From assembly GCF_964355755.1 (NCBI RefSeq), contig NC_092673.1:33737648-33801647 (forward strand): a DNA stretch of 64,000 nt, given 5' to 3'. The notes beneath the pieces were generated by a model, which was given only the letters and a program-made list of their open reading frames with translations, ran no database searches and was not told the DNA's origin. The translations under genes were made by a program, and so were the position numbers. Below are positions 13,601 through 28,488 of the stretch, piece by piece; positions within the stretch are counted from its first letter, which is position 1; every line of letters starts with the position of its first letter. This DNA comes from Antedon mediterranea (Eukaryota > Echinodermata > Crinoidea > Comatulida > Antedonidae).

Positions 13601-16600
13601 AAAGGGAACGCTGATGATTTTTTCCAATGGGATTTTGCTTGAATACAAGAATGGAATGGGATAATCCTTTGGGATATTCCTAGACACAACTAATAATCAC
13701 AGAAATTAAATTATGATTAACAAAATGACATAAAATCAATATAAATTTAGTGATAATTTATGTTAAATTCGGAAACATTTGTTCCGACGTTGCAAAATTA
13801 TTTTGTTTTACATAACAATTGGGAATAAAGTATTTATTTTTGTCTAATTTAAACCTTCGGGATTTTCCAGAAAATAGTTTCACAAACATATTGGCTCAAA
13901 GTAGCCACAACAATTATCATTGTGATTCAACAAAATGATATAAAATTATTATAAATTCAATAACGACTCGAGTTTATTAGCGAACAAAGTCCCAGTTTTC
14001 AGTCACGTTACGAAGGTTGGACAAACGCCCACAATTCTTGTAGAAGTTTAGATTTACACATTTAAGATTTTGGCAGAAATACAGGAACAGAACTTTGATT
14101 GCGATCAAAAGGAATGATAAGAAACCATAATAAATTTAGTAATAACTTATTATTAAGAGAGAACATATGGAATTGTTTTGTTTTTGGTCACATTTAAGGC
14201 TTGGGAGGATTGCCTTTGTTTTGTCTTTCCTCCTGGGAGTCTACTCGTTATCATTTGGATGAGTATTAATGTAATTTCAAATGACATTTGACAGCAGTTT
14301 ATTTGTTTATTCATTTAAAACATAATACAGAATAGAATTCTATCTTCAATTTGCATTATTTTGTTATTGTATAAATTGCGCATTATTTTGTAATCCCCAG
14401 GAGAGTAGATCGTGTTCAATGATAAAGTCCTAATAAAGTAGAAGCTATCCTTCGGGATATTTCTATTTAGGAGACAACCCTATCATTAAGGGGATAATTT
14501 CCTGTGAAACGAACAAAGAACAATATATATTTTATAGTTAGTTACAGTATATAGTAAGAGTCAGAATTATATAGTAAGAGTCAGAAATACAGTATAGATA
14601 GTAGTGTAGATATTTTCTCAATTAAAAAAAAACTTTTATACGGTATATATTTTGTTTTTTCTTAATTGATAATATATATACAAGAGACAACTACATTTAT
14701 GCGATAATAGATGTTAAAACATTATTAATAAACAATAATTTATAACCATGGGAAAAAACAAAGACAATTACAATTCCATTCCATAGATTTAAAGATTTCA
14801 TTTCGAAAGCAGATGTATAAAATTGAAAGTAACAATGCAATGCGATAATAAATAGATTTTGCGACGATGACAATCAGAATATAAAAACATTGCAAACATT
14901 CCAAGTTCAGATGCCCAGTTGGGTACCATGTTTCATTAAGTATACCTCTCATCTCCAACTAAAATAGCATGCCAAGATTTCAAGTTTTATAATACCAAAA
15001 CAACAAAGAAGGCTCATCACACTAATATTGTAGGACTCTGAAATGACACCCTACCACTCGTCAAGGTTACTGATGAGGTCATCAATGGGTTCTCTGTGTT
15101 CATTATGTAATTACTGTTTTTTGGAAAACTGAAAAGGTACAATGACATATCCAAGAATTTGAAATGAAAGTAGGTACATATATTATTATTTTAAATGATC
15201 ATTTAGCCCCACTAAGGTTAAAGGACAACTCTTGCAAAGCAAGAACAATTTCCAGTAAACACAATTTTTAAATAAATCGTAAAAAATAGAAATTAAGAAT
15301 TTGTTTATTGTTTCTTTTTCCTATCTGGCTATTGAAGTGTTTCTTCAAACAAATTTAAGCCTATTACAGGCCAAATTAGCAATTGAAGTGACGGTACCTC
15401 TTGTATGTTAACAATGTGAAAACACAGGAGGTAGATTTTGCTAAGACAACAATTTACAGCGACGACTGTACGGCGAGCGCACGCGGCAAAATCGTATATA
15501 TCTCACAATTGCTCTGAAATCATGGAGTGTACATCCCTAAAACAATGTCTATATGTAAATATTGTAGTCTTTTTAAATGGAAAGGGAAAGGGGAAGATTT
15601 TGTGAGAGAGGATGCGAGAGGCTGAGCGGTTAAGGCAGGGGCGCCGTTTACCGTACCTAAAGAGCCAACAACATCGGCAAGGGTTCGAGGCCGACTCGCT
15701 CCTAGTTCTGGTGGTGGAACAAGTCTTCTCGGATAAGGACTATAAACCGTAGGTCCAGTGTACATTATAACCTGTGTGCACTTTAAAGAACCCAGTTCAT
15801 TATTCGAAAAGAGTAGGGGGTTACCCCCGATGAACTGGTTCACAAAATAGCCCCTGTATCAGGGGGATTACCACCTATCTGATAGGACAGTGATTAATTC
15901 ACTATTGTGAATCCTTGGCCACATTGCCAAAAGACATAAAATAAAATAAAATAAAATAAAAATAAAAATCTTATCACCCCTAGTGCACTCTGATGAGACC
16001 ATGTACTCCATGCATACAGTAGACTAAGCTAGTATGGGTTCTAGGACACCTACCCCCTAGACAGTTACCCCCCGGATGTTTACCACCCGGACAACTACCC
16101 CCTTAGGACAACTACCCCCCGGACAACTACCCCCCGGACAACTACCCCCTTAGGACAACTACCCCCTTAGGATAACAACCCCCGGACAACTACCCCCCGG
16201 ACAACCACCCCCTTAGGACAACTACCCCCTTAGGATAACTACCCCCCGGGTAACTACCCCCCGGGTAACTACCCCCCGGTCAACTACCCCCCGGTCAACT
16301 ACCCCCCCCCCCCCCATCCAAAAGTAGACAAATATATAGGACCGGTTTCTGTAAAAATGAAATCATCTGTTTTTAACGGGTGTTTCGAAACTAGAGATCC
16401 GAGACCAGAGACCTGAAACGAGACCCAATACGAAAAGGGAGACCTATATTTGGGTCTCCCTTTTCGTATATTAGGGTCTCCCTTTTCGTATAGTGTGGTC
16501 TCTCTTTTCGTATAGTGGGGTCTCCCTTTTCTTATAGTGGGTCTCCCTTTTCTTATAGTGGGTCTCCCTTTTCGTATATTTGGGCCTCCCATTTTGTATA

Positions 16601-18726
16601 TTTGGGTCTCCCTTTCGTATAATTGGGTCTCCCTTTTCGTATATTTAGGTCTCCCTTTTCGTATATTAGGGTCTCCCTTTTCGTATAGTGGGGTCTCCCT
16701 TTTCGTATAGTGGGGTCTCCCTTTTCGTACGTGGGTCTCCCTTTTCGTATATTTAGGTCTCCCTTTTCGTATTGGGTCTCGGGTCTCTGGTCTCGGGTCT
16801 CTAGTTTCGAAACACCCGTTTTTAACCGATTATTCTGTTTAACAGCACGCTAGACCCTAGATGTGCTAGATTTAAAGTACCGTATTTATTGAAAAAACGG
16901 CCTGGGCTGTTTATTGTTTAGGTGGTTTTTAGGTGGACATTTATTGGAAGAAAGTTGTTTATTCAATGGGAGGGGGTATAATCTAATGGAAATAGACGCC
17001 GATTATTCCATATGATGTTTCATGGGAGTGACATGGTCACCGTTTATTTGAGGGGAATTTATTTAAAGATCGACGTTTATTCGGTGAGTGAACATTGAGG
17101 TCAAATATCAAAAGTGATATTATTCTTCAAGTGTACAAAAATACATATATGACAAATTTTAGACAAATATTAATTCTTTTAAGACCAGTGGTTATCGAAG
17201 CATTGTCCTGACGCAAAAATTATTATTATTATTAGCGAACCCAGTCTTTACAGTAAATACAGGGAGTACTATATAATACGTTCGACTATCCTATGATCAT
17301 GTGTGACGATCTTCAGTTTATACCAGGCTATATTTATGTTCAATCTTTTACTTTTGCTTACAATAATGAATAGTAATTCGTCAAAGTAACGAATTAAAAT
17401 ATAGTTATTAATTCCTATTATACACTGTTGCAGAGTCAGGTTGTTGAATGGTCTGGGTGGTTAGGGTGTTCTAAAGGGATAGTTTTCTGGGTGGTAATTG
17501 TCCGGGGGGTAATTGTCCGGGTGGTAATTGTCCGAGGGGTAATTGTTCCTAGGGGGTAATTGTCCGGGGGGTAGTTGTCCAGGGGGTAGTTGTCCTAAGG
17601 GGGTTGTTGTCCTAAGGGGGTAGTTGTCCGGGGGGTATTTGTCCGGGGGGTAGTTGTCCTAAAGGGGTAGTTGTCCTAAGGGGGTAGTGGTCCAGGTGGT
17701 GGTTGTCCGGGGGGTAGTTGTCCGGGGGGTAAATGTCCAGGGGGTGAATATCCGGATACGCTAGTATGTTATCAATAAAAATATTCAATGTGAAAATGAG
17801 TAATTAAAAGCCTGTTGAATCATATATTCCTTATAACCTTCGTGAATGCACTTTACACCCAGCATACACAAGCAGACAGATTCACAGTTAAAGTTGTCTC
17901 GACAGGAAATTAAACAATATTAATTATTGAAATAACTATTTAATTGAGCTCAGTTATTGCATGTAAGAAGTCATATCAGCCTACAAAATATTTTTTTGAT
18001 TTTTTTTTTAAACAAGTTGATTTGAGGAAATACAGTATTATTAAATTCTTAGGGAAAATATACTATAATGCAATCTTCAAATTTGCGCCCTAAAGGCTAT
18101 TCAAATTGTATGATGGATTACTCCAATTTCTCGAAATCAATGCTTTTTACGTTTACTAATATTTCATTACCCTCTTTGCGACGAGGGGGCTCCTTTTGGG
18201 TACCGGACAACATAGCCCAATGCCGCCCAAGAAAGATCGACTAAACATCATCCAATAGTATTTGGAAGTTCACTTAACATTTTTACTAAATAAAAATGAT
18301 GTTGAGCGGTATTTAGGGTTAGGACTGCCCCTCTACTGTATTGGGGAGAGATAGCAGTTTTCAATAAAACTTCAACTTCAAGTTTTTTTTTACAATGTTT
18401 GCATACTTACGTCCATTTTGTTGAGTTGATGAAGGCATATATTCCCCATCACCACTTGTATTTCCATCATCTTCGACATCACTTGAAGATGATTCGTCAA
18501 AAATTACATATTTATCAAAACTATCCTCAAGAAATGAGTCTGTATCACTTGATACACTACTACTAGACGATTCCTGAAATACTACAATACCGTCTGTTTC
18601 TAAAATTTCATCTTCAATTAATCCGTTATTTTCGTTTAATTGACCCGTAACAAACGTTGATAAACACAATACATATATCATTAGCATTGTGACATACACA
18701 GGCAAACGTGCCAGTCTACCAAACAT
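1317..18726 (-). CDS. Secreted TSPN (laminin-G-like) domain protein, 5' part; 3' end outside window
   Basis: Four minus-strand coding exons with matching phases: 18726-18411, 3736-3592, 2286-2122 and 1512-1317. Exon 1 has a signal peptide (start [12 protein letters not shown], then a hydrophobic run ending near STFVTGQ) followed by an acidic, serine-rich segment (runs SSSSSV and SSSSDVEDD). It ends at a strong GTAAGTATG donor, leaving one base that pairs with the two-base start of exon 2 to give Gln. Exons 2-4 form one TSPN domain: [14 protein letters not shown], then [13 protein letters not shown], then [20 protein letters not shown] with a Cys, ending FEKPFQ. The layout (DLL helix, FP.. strand, WHK..I, DC) is that of the N-terminal domain of FACIT and fibrillar collagens, NELL and thrombospondins. 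No collagen Gly-X-Y or EGF exon lies inside the window, so the subfamily is undecided. An upstream in-frame Met (18846) would add 40 residues and bury the signal peptide, so 18726 is preferred. Extra small exons inside the 14.7-kb intron cannot be excluded. Confidence 0.8.
3231..3480. repeat. Copy of the TTACTGCAGTAAC dispersed repeat
   Basis: Contains ACTGCAGTGACTGCAGTAAC followed by TGTTTGTTGCAATA. Related blocks lie at about 38.28-38.53 and 41.58-41.79 kb on either side of FAM78 exon 2. The 66-codon open frame inside it is not a recognisable protein. Confidence 0.5.
3806..3846. repeat. Short inverted repeat (12-bp arms)
   Basis: AAGCCCACCCTC at 3806-3817 is mirrored by GAGGGTGGGCTT at 3835-3846, a perfect stem with a 17-nt loop. 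It lies in intron 1 of the TSPN gene. A looser relative (AACCCACCATC and GGATGGGCTTAT) lies near 4.13-4.17 kb. Confidence 0.7.
4626..4685. repeat. (ATCA)n microsatellite
   Basis: About 15 uninterrupted copies of ATCA/CAAT. Confidence 0.95.
4712..4861. mobile_element. MITE family 1, complete copy
   Basis: A 150-bp element with inverted ends AAAGCTCTGTCTACACTAT and its mirror ACTGTAGACAGAGCTTT. Inside are the family motifs GATGTGCCCATATATGG and ATTTGGGCACATCACAT, also mutually inverted. There is no coding capacity. Copies of the same design occur at 11.19, 13.30, 20.82, 31.69 and 37.64 kb. Confidence 0.85.
5413..5539 (+). other. Possible plus-strand exon of unknown gene
   Basis: An open segment between an acceptor-like TTGCCCAG and a donor-like ATCA/GTATGT. 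It reads [20 protein letters not shown] followed by [20 protein letters not shown], a composition that looks coding, unlike its surroundings. I do not recognise the family. It lies inside the first intron of the minus-strand TSPN gene, so it would be a nested gene, a decayed exon or chance. Confidence 0.25.
5925..6385. repeat. Tandem repeat of 60-85 bp units
   Basis: Six or so degenerate copies of a unit containing AACAGACCCTTACTCAAATA and CCTTTCATCACAGTAAATAA. The two copies around 6.24-6.36 kb are almost identical, so expansion there looks recent. Confidence 0.85.
6655..6920. repeat. Three-copy imperfect tandem repeat with an 18-bp G run
   Basis: The block starting TTATTCACACAGCTC, with GAAGCAGGCCCTTA and a CCCCAGTCCAGG-like end, is repeated about three times. 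An uninterrupted G run at 6744-6761 lies in the first copy; its length is probably unreliable in any assembly. Confidence 0.7.
7410..7470. repeat. Near-perfect 27-bp hairpin
   Basis: TAGCTTACCTGGATAAACCG and the following CACAATAG-like end pair with the mirror at 7444-7470 with one C/T mismatch and a 7-nt loop (GAGAAAG). Pairing extends through GTGC/GCAC outside the stem with one bulged base. It is transcribed within an intron of the TSPN gene. Confidence 0.8.
7630..7970 (-). mobile_element. 5S rRNA-derived SINE
   Basis: Read on the minus strand, the first 115 bases (7970 to about 7855) are a 5S rRNA-like head: CACCGGTTCTCGTCAGATCA, then CCGAAGTTAAGCAACGTTGG and GAGCTTGGATGGGAGACCAT, which include the internal promoter region of 5S genes. 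The head diverges from a functional 5S at both ends. It is followed by a 200-bp body with ACCTGTTAGTGGCGGTAACT and an A-rich tail of ATAAA-type repeats. 5S head, body and A-rich tail is the design of class-3 SINEs. The same tail sequence recurs at 25.38 kb just after DHPS. Not a functional rRNA gene. Confidence 0.85.
8660..9045. mobile_element. Repeat cluster of the CCTCTATTGAGGGAACACC family
   Basis: Three units of about 85-90 bp carry ACTATGGCCAACCTCTATTG and GGGGACACTTTCCCATTGAA. The last is closed by the inverted motif GGTGTCCCCTCAATAGGGGT before TTCTACTG. The opposed motifs suggest a short inverted-repeat element that has multiplied in tandem. Relatives lie at 14.46, 22.27, 29.05, 44.6 and 61.87 kb. 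Confidence 0.65.
9405..9545 (+). mobile_element. 5'-truncated tRNA-derived SINE fragment (family B)
   Basis: Begins with the T-arm of a tRNA (CCGAG TTCGAGT CTCGG, a perfect 5-bp stem and a B-box) and acceptor-like GTTGGGGCGACT, then a body with TTTCAGTATATCACCGGGCG. The A-box half is missing. A second fragment of the same body lies at about 55.36 kb in a NUP214 intron. Confidence 0.6.
9545..9680. repeat. ACAATTATACATATATATAT microsatellite-like array
   Basis: Five or so copies of ACAATTATACATATATATAT directly follow the SINE fragment. A shorter piece precedes it at 9384-9405, so the SINE either inserted into the array or seeded it. Confidence 0.85.
10842..11211. repeat. Direct duplication, about 170 bp
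   Basis: 10842-11013 (AAATGTTTGAACAAATTAAT through ATATAAAGCCTTGTCTACAC) is repeated at 11046-11211 with few differences. The duplicated segment includes the left end of a family-1 MITE, so the first copy ends in a partial MITE (10991-11045) and the second continues into a full one. Confidence 0.85.
11190..11330. mobile_element. MITE family 1, complete copy
   Basis: Left end AAGCCTTGTCTACACTATC and right end AAGTTTGATAGTGTAGACAG plus AGCTTA form the family-1 inverted ends; the GTGATGTGC and CATATATCACATT core is present. Confidence 0.8.
13302..13447. mobile_element. MITE family 1, complete copy
   Basis: Inverted ends AAAGCTATGTCTACACTATC and GATAGTTGTAGACAGAGCTT; the inner stem continues with AAACTAGTTTGACA. 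The core repeats CCCAAATATGGTAGTGATAT. TTAA lies at or next to both ends. Confidence 0.85.
14460..14525. repeat. Fragment of the ATTAAGGGGACA dispersed family
   Basis: AGGAGACAACCCTATCATTA, AGGGGATAATTTCC and TGTGAAACGAACAAAGAACA parallel the unit seen at 8.66-9.04 and 29.0-29.3 kb. A lone degenerate copy. Confidence 0.4.
15612..15975 (+). mobile_element. tRNA-derived SINE (family A), full-length copy
   Basis: The head has a tRNA-Leu/Ser-like A-box (GGCTGAGCGGTTAAGGC, about 15620) and B-box (GGGTTCGAGGCC, about 15681). A central domain follows with AAACCGTAGGTCCAGTGTAC and GTGTGCACTTTAAAGAACCC, then an (AAAAT)n tail near 15937-15975. Further copies: a degenerate one in a DHPS intron (23.3 kb, +) and one downstream of FAM78 (43.5-43.9 kb, -). 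Its RNA polymerase III promoter boxes look intact. The open frame on its minus strand is not a gene. Confidence 0.85.
16041..17752. mobile_element. Composite foldback-like structure with minisatellite arms
   Basis: The left arm (16041-16306) is an array of ACAACTACCCCCTTAGG/ACAACTACCCCCCGG units. The right arm (about 17450-17752) is the same array inverted (GGGGGTAGTTGTCC). The arms, each 260-300 bp, can pair across about 1.1 kb. The short segments GCTAGTATG at 16028 and CGCTAGTATG near 17759 lie just outside. Between the arms sit the smaller element at 16377-16818 and about 630 bp of unremarkable A+T-rich sequence. No transposase frame was found. The C-rich run at 16304-16314 continues the left array. 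Confidence 0.7.
16377..16818. mobile_element. 442-bp inverted-repeat element with internal GGTCTCCCTTTTCGTATA array
   Basis: Ends are CGGGTGTTTCGAAACTAGAG and its exact mirror; including inner sequence the inverted ends reach about 65 bp with small differences. It is flanked on both sides by TTTTTAA (16370-16376 and 16819-16825), a likely 7-bp target-site duplication. The interior is about 16 tandem copies of a 20-22-bp unit GGTCTCCCTTTTCGTATA; the inner end of the left inverted repeat is one unit in reverse. No coding capacity; the 97-codon minus-strand frame is the repeat read through. Confidence 0.85.
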
Positions 18727-19899
18727 TGTTTTCCCGGTGCGAAGATGCTTAGCATAAACCAAATCATTTCCAACGGCACACATGTTCTGAGTTATTTTCC
18801 AAGTTATCCGGAAATATAGGACAAAAGGAGTAAAACAGTGAAACAAGAACTATATTGCAGCCCAAAATCATGATGCATTTAAACCCCCCGCGACAGCCAA
18901 GTAACCCTTCACGTACATTCCAATGAACTCAGCCTGGAAGACAACTAGAGAACACTTCAGAACTTTTGCTCAAGAATGGATAAGTACCTCGTCGTGTAGG
19001 ACTGTTCCATTTATACCAGTTATCTAAATTTAATCTTTATAATATTCATCATGTCTAAACAATACTATAAAATATACAAAACTTCACATAAACATACACA
19101 ATATGAAATGACTACAACCTAGTTGGTATAAAATTGAAAATATACAAATAAATTAAAGTAGAAATTGTATTATCCTTGTTTTTGCTTTCCTTGAAATAAA
19201 TGGACGTGCGTACTTAAAATAGAGGGCGATGTACAGAAAAATAGCCTTTTCACATCGTTTTATTAATATTGTAAATTACGATGTAATTATGTTTATCGCA
19301 ATTTTACGAGTTAAATTGACTTATCTATCGATAATTTACTTCAAGCAGCAAAATATAAATATTACTGCAATCATGATTGAGGAAGAAAAAAAGGGGAAAA
19401 AGTATTTATGAAAGAAAAACGCCGGGAACTAACTAGGAATATGCCGCCCTCTTGCGTGAGCAAAATAAAAATATCAACAGAAGTCTTGCATTGGAATTGT
19501 GCAACACATGTGTTTGTTTTGTTTGTAAAAGGATTTTGAATTGTATTGTAAAAAGTAAATATCATTTTAGTTCTAGTAGTTTGCCCATTACAATGTGTAC
19601 TAGGATCCGTGTACTAAACTAGGTCTAGCATCTTTGTTTGCTAGCCCTTATCACTAGCTAGCTAGAGGACAATAATAGACTCTTATTTAGTAGGTAGGAC
19701 TAGAGGTTAGATCTAGCTGCAATGCTGAAATTAAGTCGCTTCGTACTTTTAATTACAATACATGACATTTTGTTTGAGGAACTAGGCTATACATTTGACT
19801 AAATTGAGATAAATTACTAACATCAGGCAGTTCCATATTCCCAGAAACCTATTTAAATATTAATCTATTATGTTTTCTAGGCATTTGAAGATTTTTATC
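18727..19899. promoter_or_regulatory. Divergent upstream region between the TSPN gene and DHPS
   Basis: 1.17 kb separates the start codons of two oppositely transcribed genes, so both promoters probably lie here or in 5' non-coding exons. No TATA box or other core element can be assigned with confidence. A TTTTCTAG acceptor-like site ends at 19880, 20 bases before the DHPS ATG, which would fit a 5'-UTR intron. No repeat element was recognised. Confidence 0.45.
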
Positions 19900-25168
<5,269 letters not shown>

Positions 25169-25374
25169 TTTAACAATATGAAAGGTCACAACTATAACCC
25201 TTGACCTTCTAAGACTAAAGGTCACAGCTCTATGACTGGCAATGCATTGGTACCCCTAAATTTGCAAGAGTGAAAAGGGAAAGATAAACCAGCAATTCTT
25301 TATGAAAGGTCAAAACTATAACCTTTGACATCCTAAGACCAAAGTTCACAACCTGGTAATGCATCCTAATGCAT

Positions 25375-25432
25375 TCAACCTGTTAGTGGCGGTTTCATCG
25401 CTGTTGGTTGACAACTGAATAAAAGAAAAATA
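25375..25432 (+). mobile_element. Tail fragment of the 5S-derived SINE, in the DHPS 3' region
   Basis: ACCTGTTAGTGGCGGT, then ATCGCTGTTGGTT and a GAATAAAAGAAAA end match the 3' end of the SINE at 7.63-7.97 kb. The head is missing. It lies about 210 bases after the DHPS stop, and its AATAAA could serve as a poly-A signal for that gene. Confidence 0.65.
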
Positions 25433-27286
25433 GGTACCCCAGTTTGCTTCCCATTAAAAGTTGAAATACAAAAGCAAAATAAAAGTGGTATACAACTTAA
25501 CAGTATTTAGTTAATATTAAAAAGGTTGTGTGACCTTTGACCATGTCATTAAGAAAATTATTTAAAAAATGTAATATAAAGATTACTGTTCCTACCTTCG
25601 ATCATTAGATTCATCATATTTGTCTGACTTGCTACATCTTGTTTGTTGCCATGTTGCTAACAGTAGAAGGAATTGTTTTAATGACCAGTATGTTATCTGG
25701 AATGACCAATAAAAAATCGGGGTCAGATTTATTAAACATGCTTACCAGAAAAAAAATAATTTAAACTTTGTTGGGTTAAGTCTATGATATTGATGATGAT
25801 ATCCTTAATAAAATAAAATAACTATTAAATAATTAGTTAAACTTTTGATCAGAACAAATAAAGTTATTTGATATATATACATCAAACCAGATGAGTTTCC
25901 AAGTTATAAAACTAAAACTAAACTAAAATAAACTATTATATGTATTTTAATATTTATACGAAGTTATATTAAGCCACTTATATTAAGCCACTTATAAATA
26001 ATAACAGCTATTAAGATTACATTTGTTTTGTTTACTATGTGCACTGGAAAGTTATCTTGGAAAATAATATTACATATATGGTAGCAATATGTGGAGATAT
26101 ACTAAATTTGAAATCCAACAAAGGAATTCCGAGACTAGATTGCCTATCACTGGTTTAGTAAATTGAACCAGTAAAGCAACACATTCACAACTAACGACAT
26201 CCTAGATTGGCTGCCGCCACTTTTGCCAATTTAAGCTCTTTCAACTCACACTTCGATTCAAGAGAGAATACTGCTGCCTAAACAACGGTTACTATGTTTA
26301 TTTTTAACTGCTTTCCTAAACCGCTGAAGTATTTTAGGAAGCTAATGTTTTCTCACCTGAGTGAGAAATGGGCGTTCCATAACTCAGTACCTGTCAATTA
26401 CATTAACTTATTATATATCATTTTCATAAAATCGTAAAATTCTCAAGGATCACGAATTATACACATTTGAAAACAAAATCTTTTCCATTTCTCAGTTACA
26501 TTTTGTATATGATATTCTCAATTTATCATCTGTTTTTATTAGTCTCATTCTCATTCACACCATTAAAACGCGCCAAGTAGCATCTCTCTACCAAGGGATT
26601 GTCACCACTATCAACGACATTCTTATGAACCTACTGGGAACATGTAATAACATGAAGAAGACAAGAAGATCCTTTTATTTTCCGCATGGGAGTCGAATGT
26701 GAATATTAGTTTGTTTTTACACATAGATAAATTTGTCACATCGGATAAGAGGCCTACTTACATGTATTAATAACGCGTCACTTGGCACGCGATCCTGGAC
26801 GCGATGTTGTCACTATCCGTCGACTCATTTTAGTTGGATATGAATTATATATCGGAGTCATAAATAATTATATAAGGAAATTAATTATACACGTGTTATA
26901 AATTATATTGTATAGGCCTGGTGAACTGTAAATTACAATCGTAATAGCAATTTGTATCTATATAATCATAATCAAAATCTATAATCATAATCAATATCTA
27001 TAATCATAATCATAATCAAAAATCTATTTATTTTTTCAACGGATTTATCAATATCTCGGTTGAAATAAAAAATGATCAAGTGTATCTATATAATCATAAT
27101 CAAAATCTATAATAATAATCAAAAATCTATTATTTATTTTTCCAACGGATTCATCAATATCTAGGTTGAAAAAAAATGATCAAAGGTTGGCGGACGAAAG
27201 TTATTAAAGTAGAATAAAAAAAGTATTTTTACTCGAATTAACAGCTTCCTCCTTAAAACTTATCCTGTATTTATTAACGACATGCT
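25433..27286. other. Gene-free A+T-rich stretch after DHPS
   Basis: No coding exon seen. 26.93-27.18 kb holds two copies of a block with ATATAATCATAATCAAAATC and TTTTTCAACGGATT-like sequence. Several AATAAA sites soon after 25.4 kb could end DHPS transcripts. Confidence 0.5.
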
Positions 27287-27783
27287 TAAAGCTTGGCTCC
27301 CACTAGGACGCAACGCAAGGACGTAAGCGCAACGCAATCGAGTTGACCGATCACAAGCGAAAATTCGGATAATCCATCGCTTGTGATTGGTTAAATTGCT
27401 TAAGCGTGGTTCCCACTAGCGACGCAACGCAAGGACGTAACACAACGCAAGTGAATTGACCAATCACAAGCGATGGCTTATTCGCTTGTGATTGCTAACT
27501 GTCTATAACTTCGCTTGTCATTGGTTAAAACGCTTGCGTTGCGTTTACGTCCTTGCGTTACGTTCAAGTGGGAACCAAGCCTAAAGCTTGGTTCCCACTG
27601 TTGGATCCAATGACAAGCGAAGTTATAGACAGTTACCAATCACAAGCGAATAAGTCATCGCTTGTGATTGGTCAATTTACTTGCGTTGCGTTACGTCCTT
27701 GCGTTGCGTCGCTAGTGGGAACCAAGCTTTAAGTCGCGTTTACGTCGTTGTGTTACGTCCCGTCCTAGTGGGAACCAAGCTTT
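27287..27783. mobile_element. Palindromic MITE family 2, nested cluster
   Basis: Ends AAGCTTGGTTCCCACTAG with ACGCAACGCAAGGACGTAA and CCAATCACAAGCGATGG inside. One copy (from 27287) is cut into by a larger palindrome centred near 27580, where CCAAGCCTAAAGCTTGG marks the junction of two copies facing away from each other. Arms of about 150 bp match closely. No coding capacity. Other copies: 35.15 and 37.50 kb. Confidence 0.85.
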
Positions 27784-28422
27784 TGGTCCTGACTTTAGAC
27801 TTACATTATGCAAACCGTACAGGCACTGTTGTTTGCTTTAAGTCAATAAAACAATTTTAAGTTTTGATAACATTGTTTTAACAATACTTTTTTCGCTGTT
27901 AACATCCTTTTTCATAGTCATTTTTGCGATAAAATATTGAGAGGAAAATACTATTTTCGCTGTCAACTTCCTTTTTCGTTGTAATTTTTTAGATAAAAAA
28001 TTAATATTGAGAGGAAAACATTTTACTGTGCATTATGACATTTTACGATTTCCTCGTATTGTGGTTGATTTTCATGTACATAATTTCACGTTGAAAAGAC
28101 CCCTATTACATCTCAGATTCCAGCCATTCCCACAGGAATAGTCAAAATAAATGAGAACATGAGTTCGATTCGCTTCACATTATACTGGCTGCTGCATGAA
28201 ATTGAATCTCAAGCATTTATTTTAAAATCTAGCAATACATATTTAAGTTGTCAGTATGCGATCAGTCTAGAATCGGAGTGTACGTAAAGAGCACGAAGGG
28301 AATATACGATACGTGCGTACAATTGATGAGTTTATGTTAAATTCACGGCCGCCGTACGTAATGATAATGAGACGGACAGTCTACGATGAATTGTATTGAA
28401 TCGATATAATATTATGACTCAC

Positions 28423-28488
28423 CAAGAGTGTTCCACTAAAGTATCGGTTGTTAGATCCTTCTGGTGGTGATGTGATGATCGTTGACAT
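28423..28488 (-). other. Possible first coding exon of an unidentified minus-strand gene
   Basis: 22 codons, MSTIITSPPEGSNNRYFSGT plus LL, followed directly by a consensus donor GTGAGT in phase 0. An in-frame stop lies 9 codons upstream, after which the frame is hydrophobic (LVVVFI). No downstream partner exon was found. Family unknown; may be chance. Confidence 0.25.

Noticed and set aside
15520-15843. 107-codon minus-strand frame
   Set aside because: Lies across the tRNA-derived SINE on its antisense strand.
16299-16592. 97-codon frame with GRPTIRK repeats
   Set aside because: Translation of the 21-bp tandem array of the 442-bp element; not a protein gene.
26190-26260. Possible second LINE remnant (LDWLPP-like reading)
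   Set aside because: The match is a few residues long, needs frame changes and has no supporting motifs nearby.
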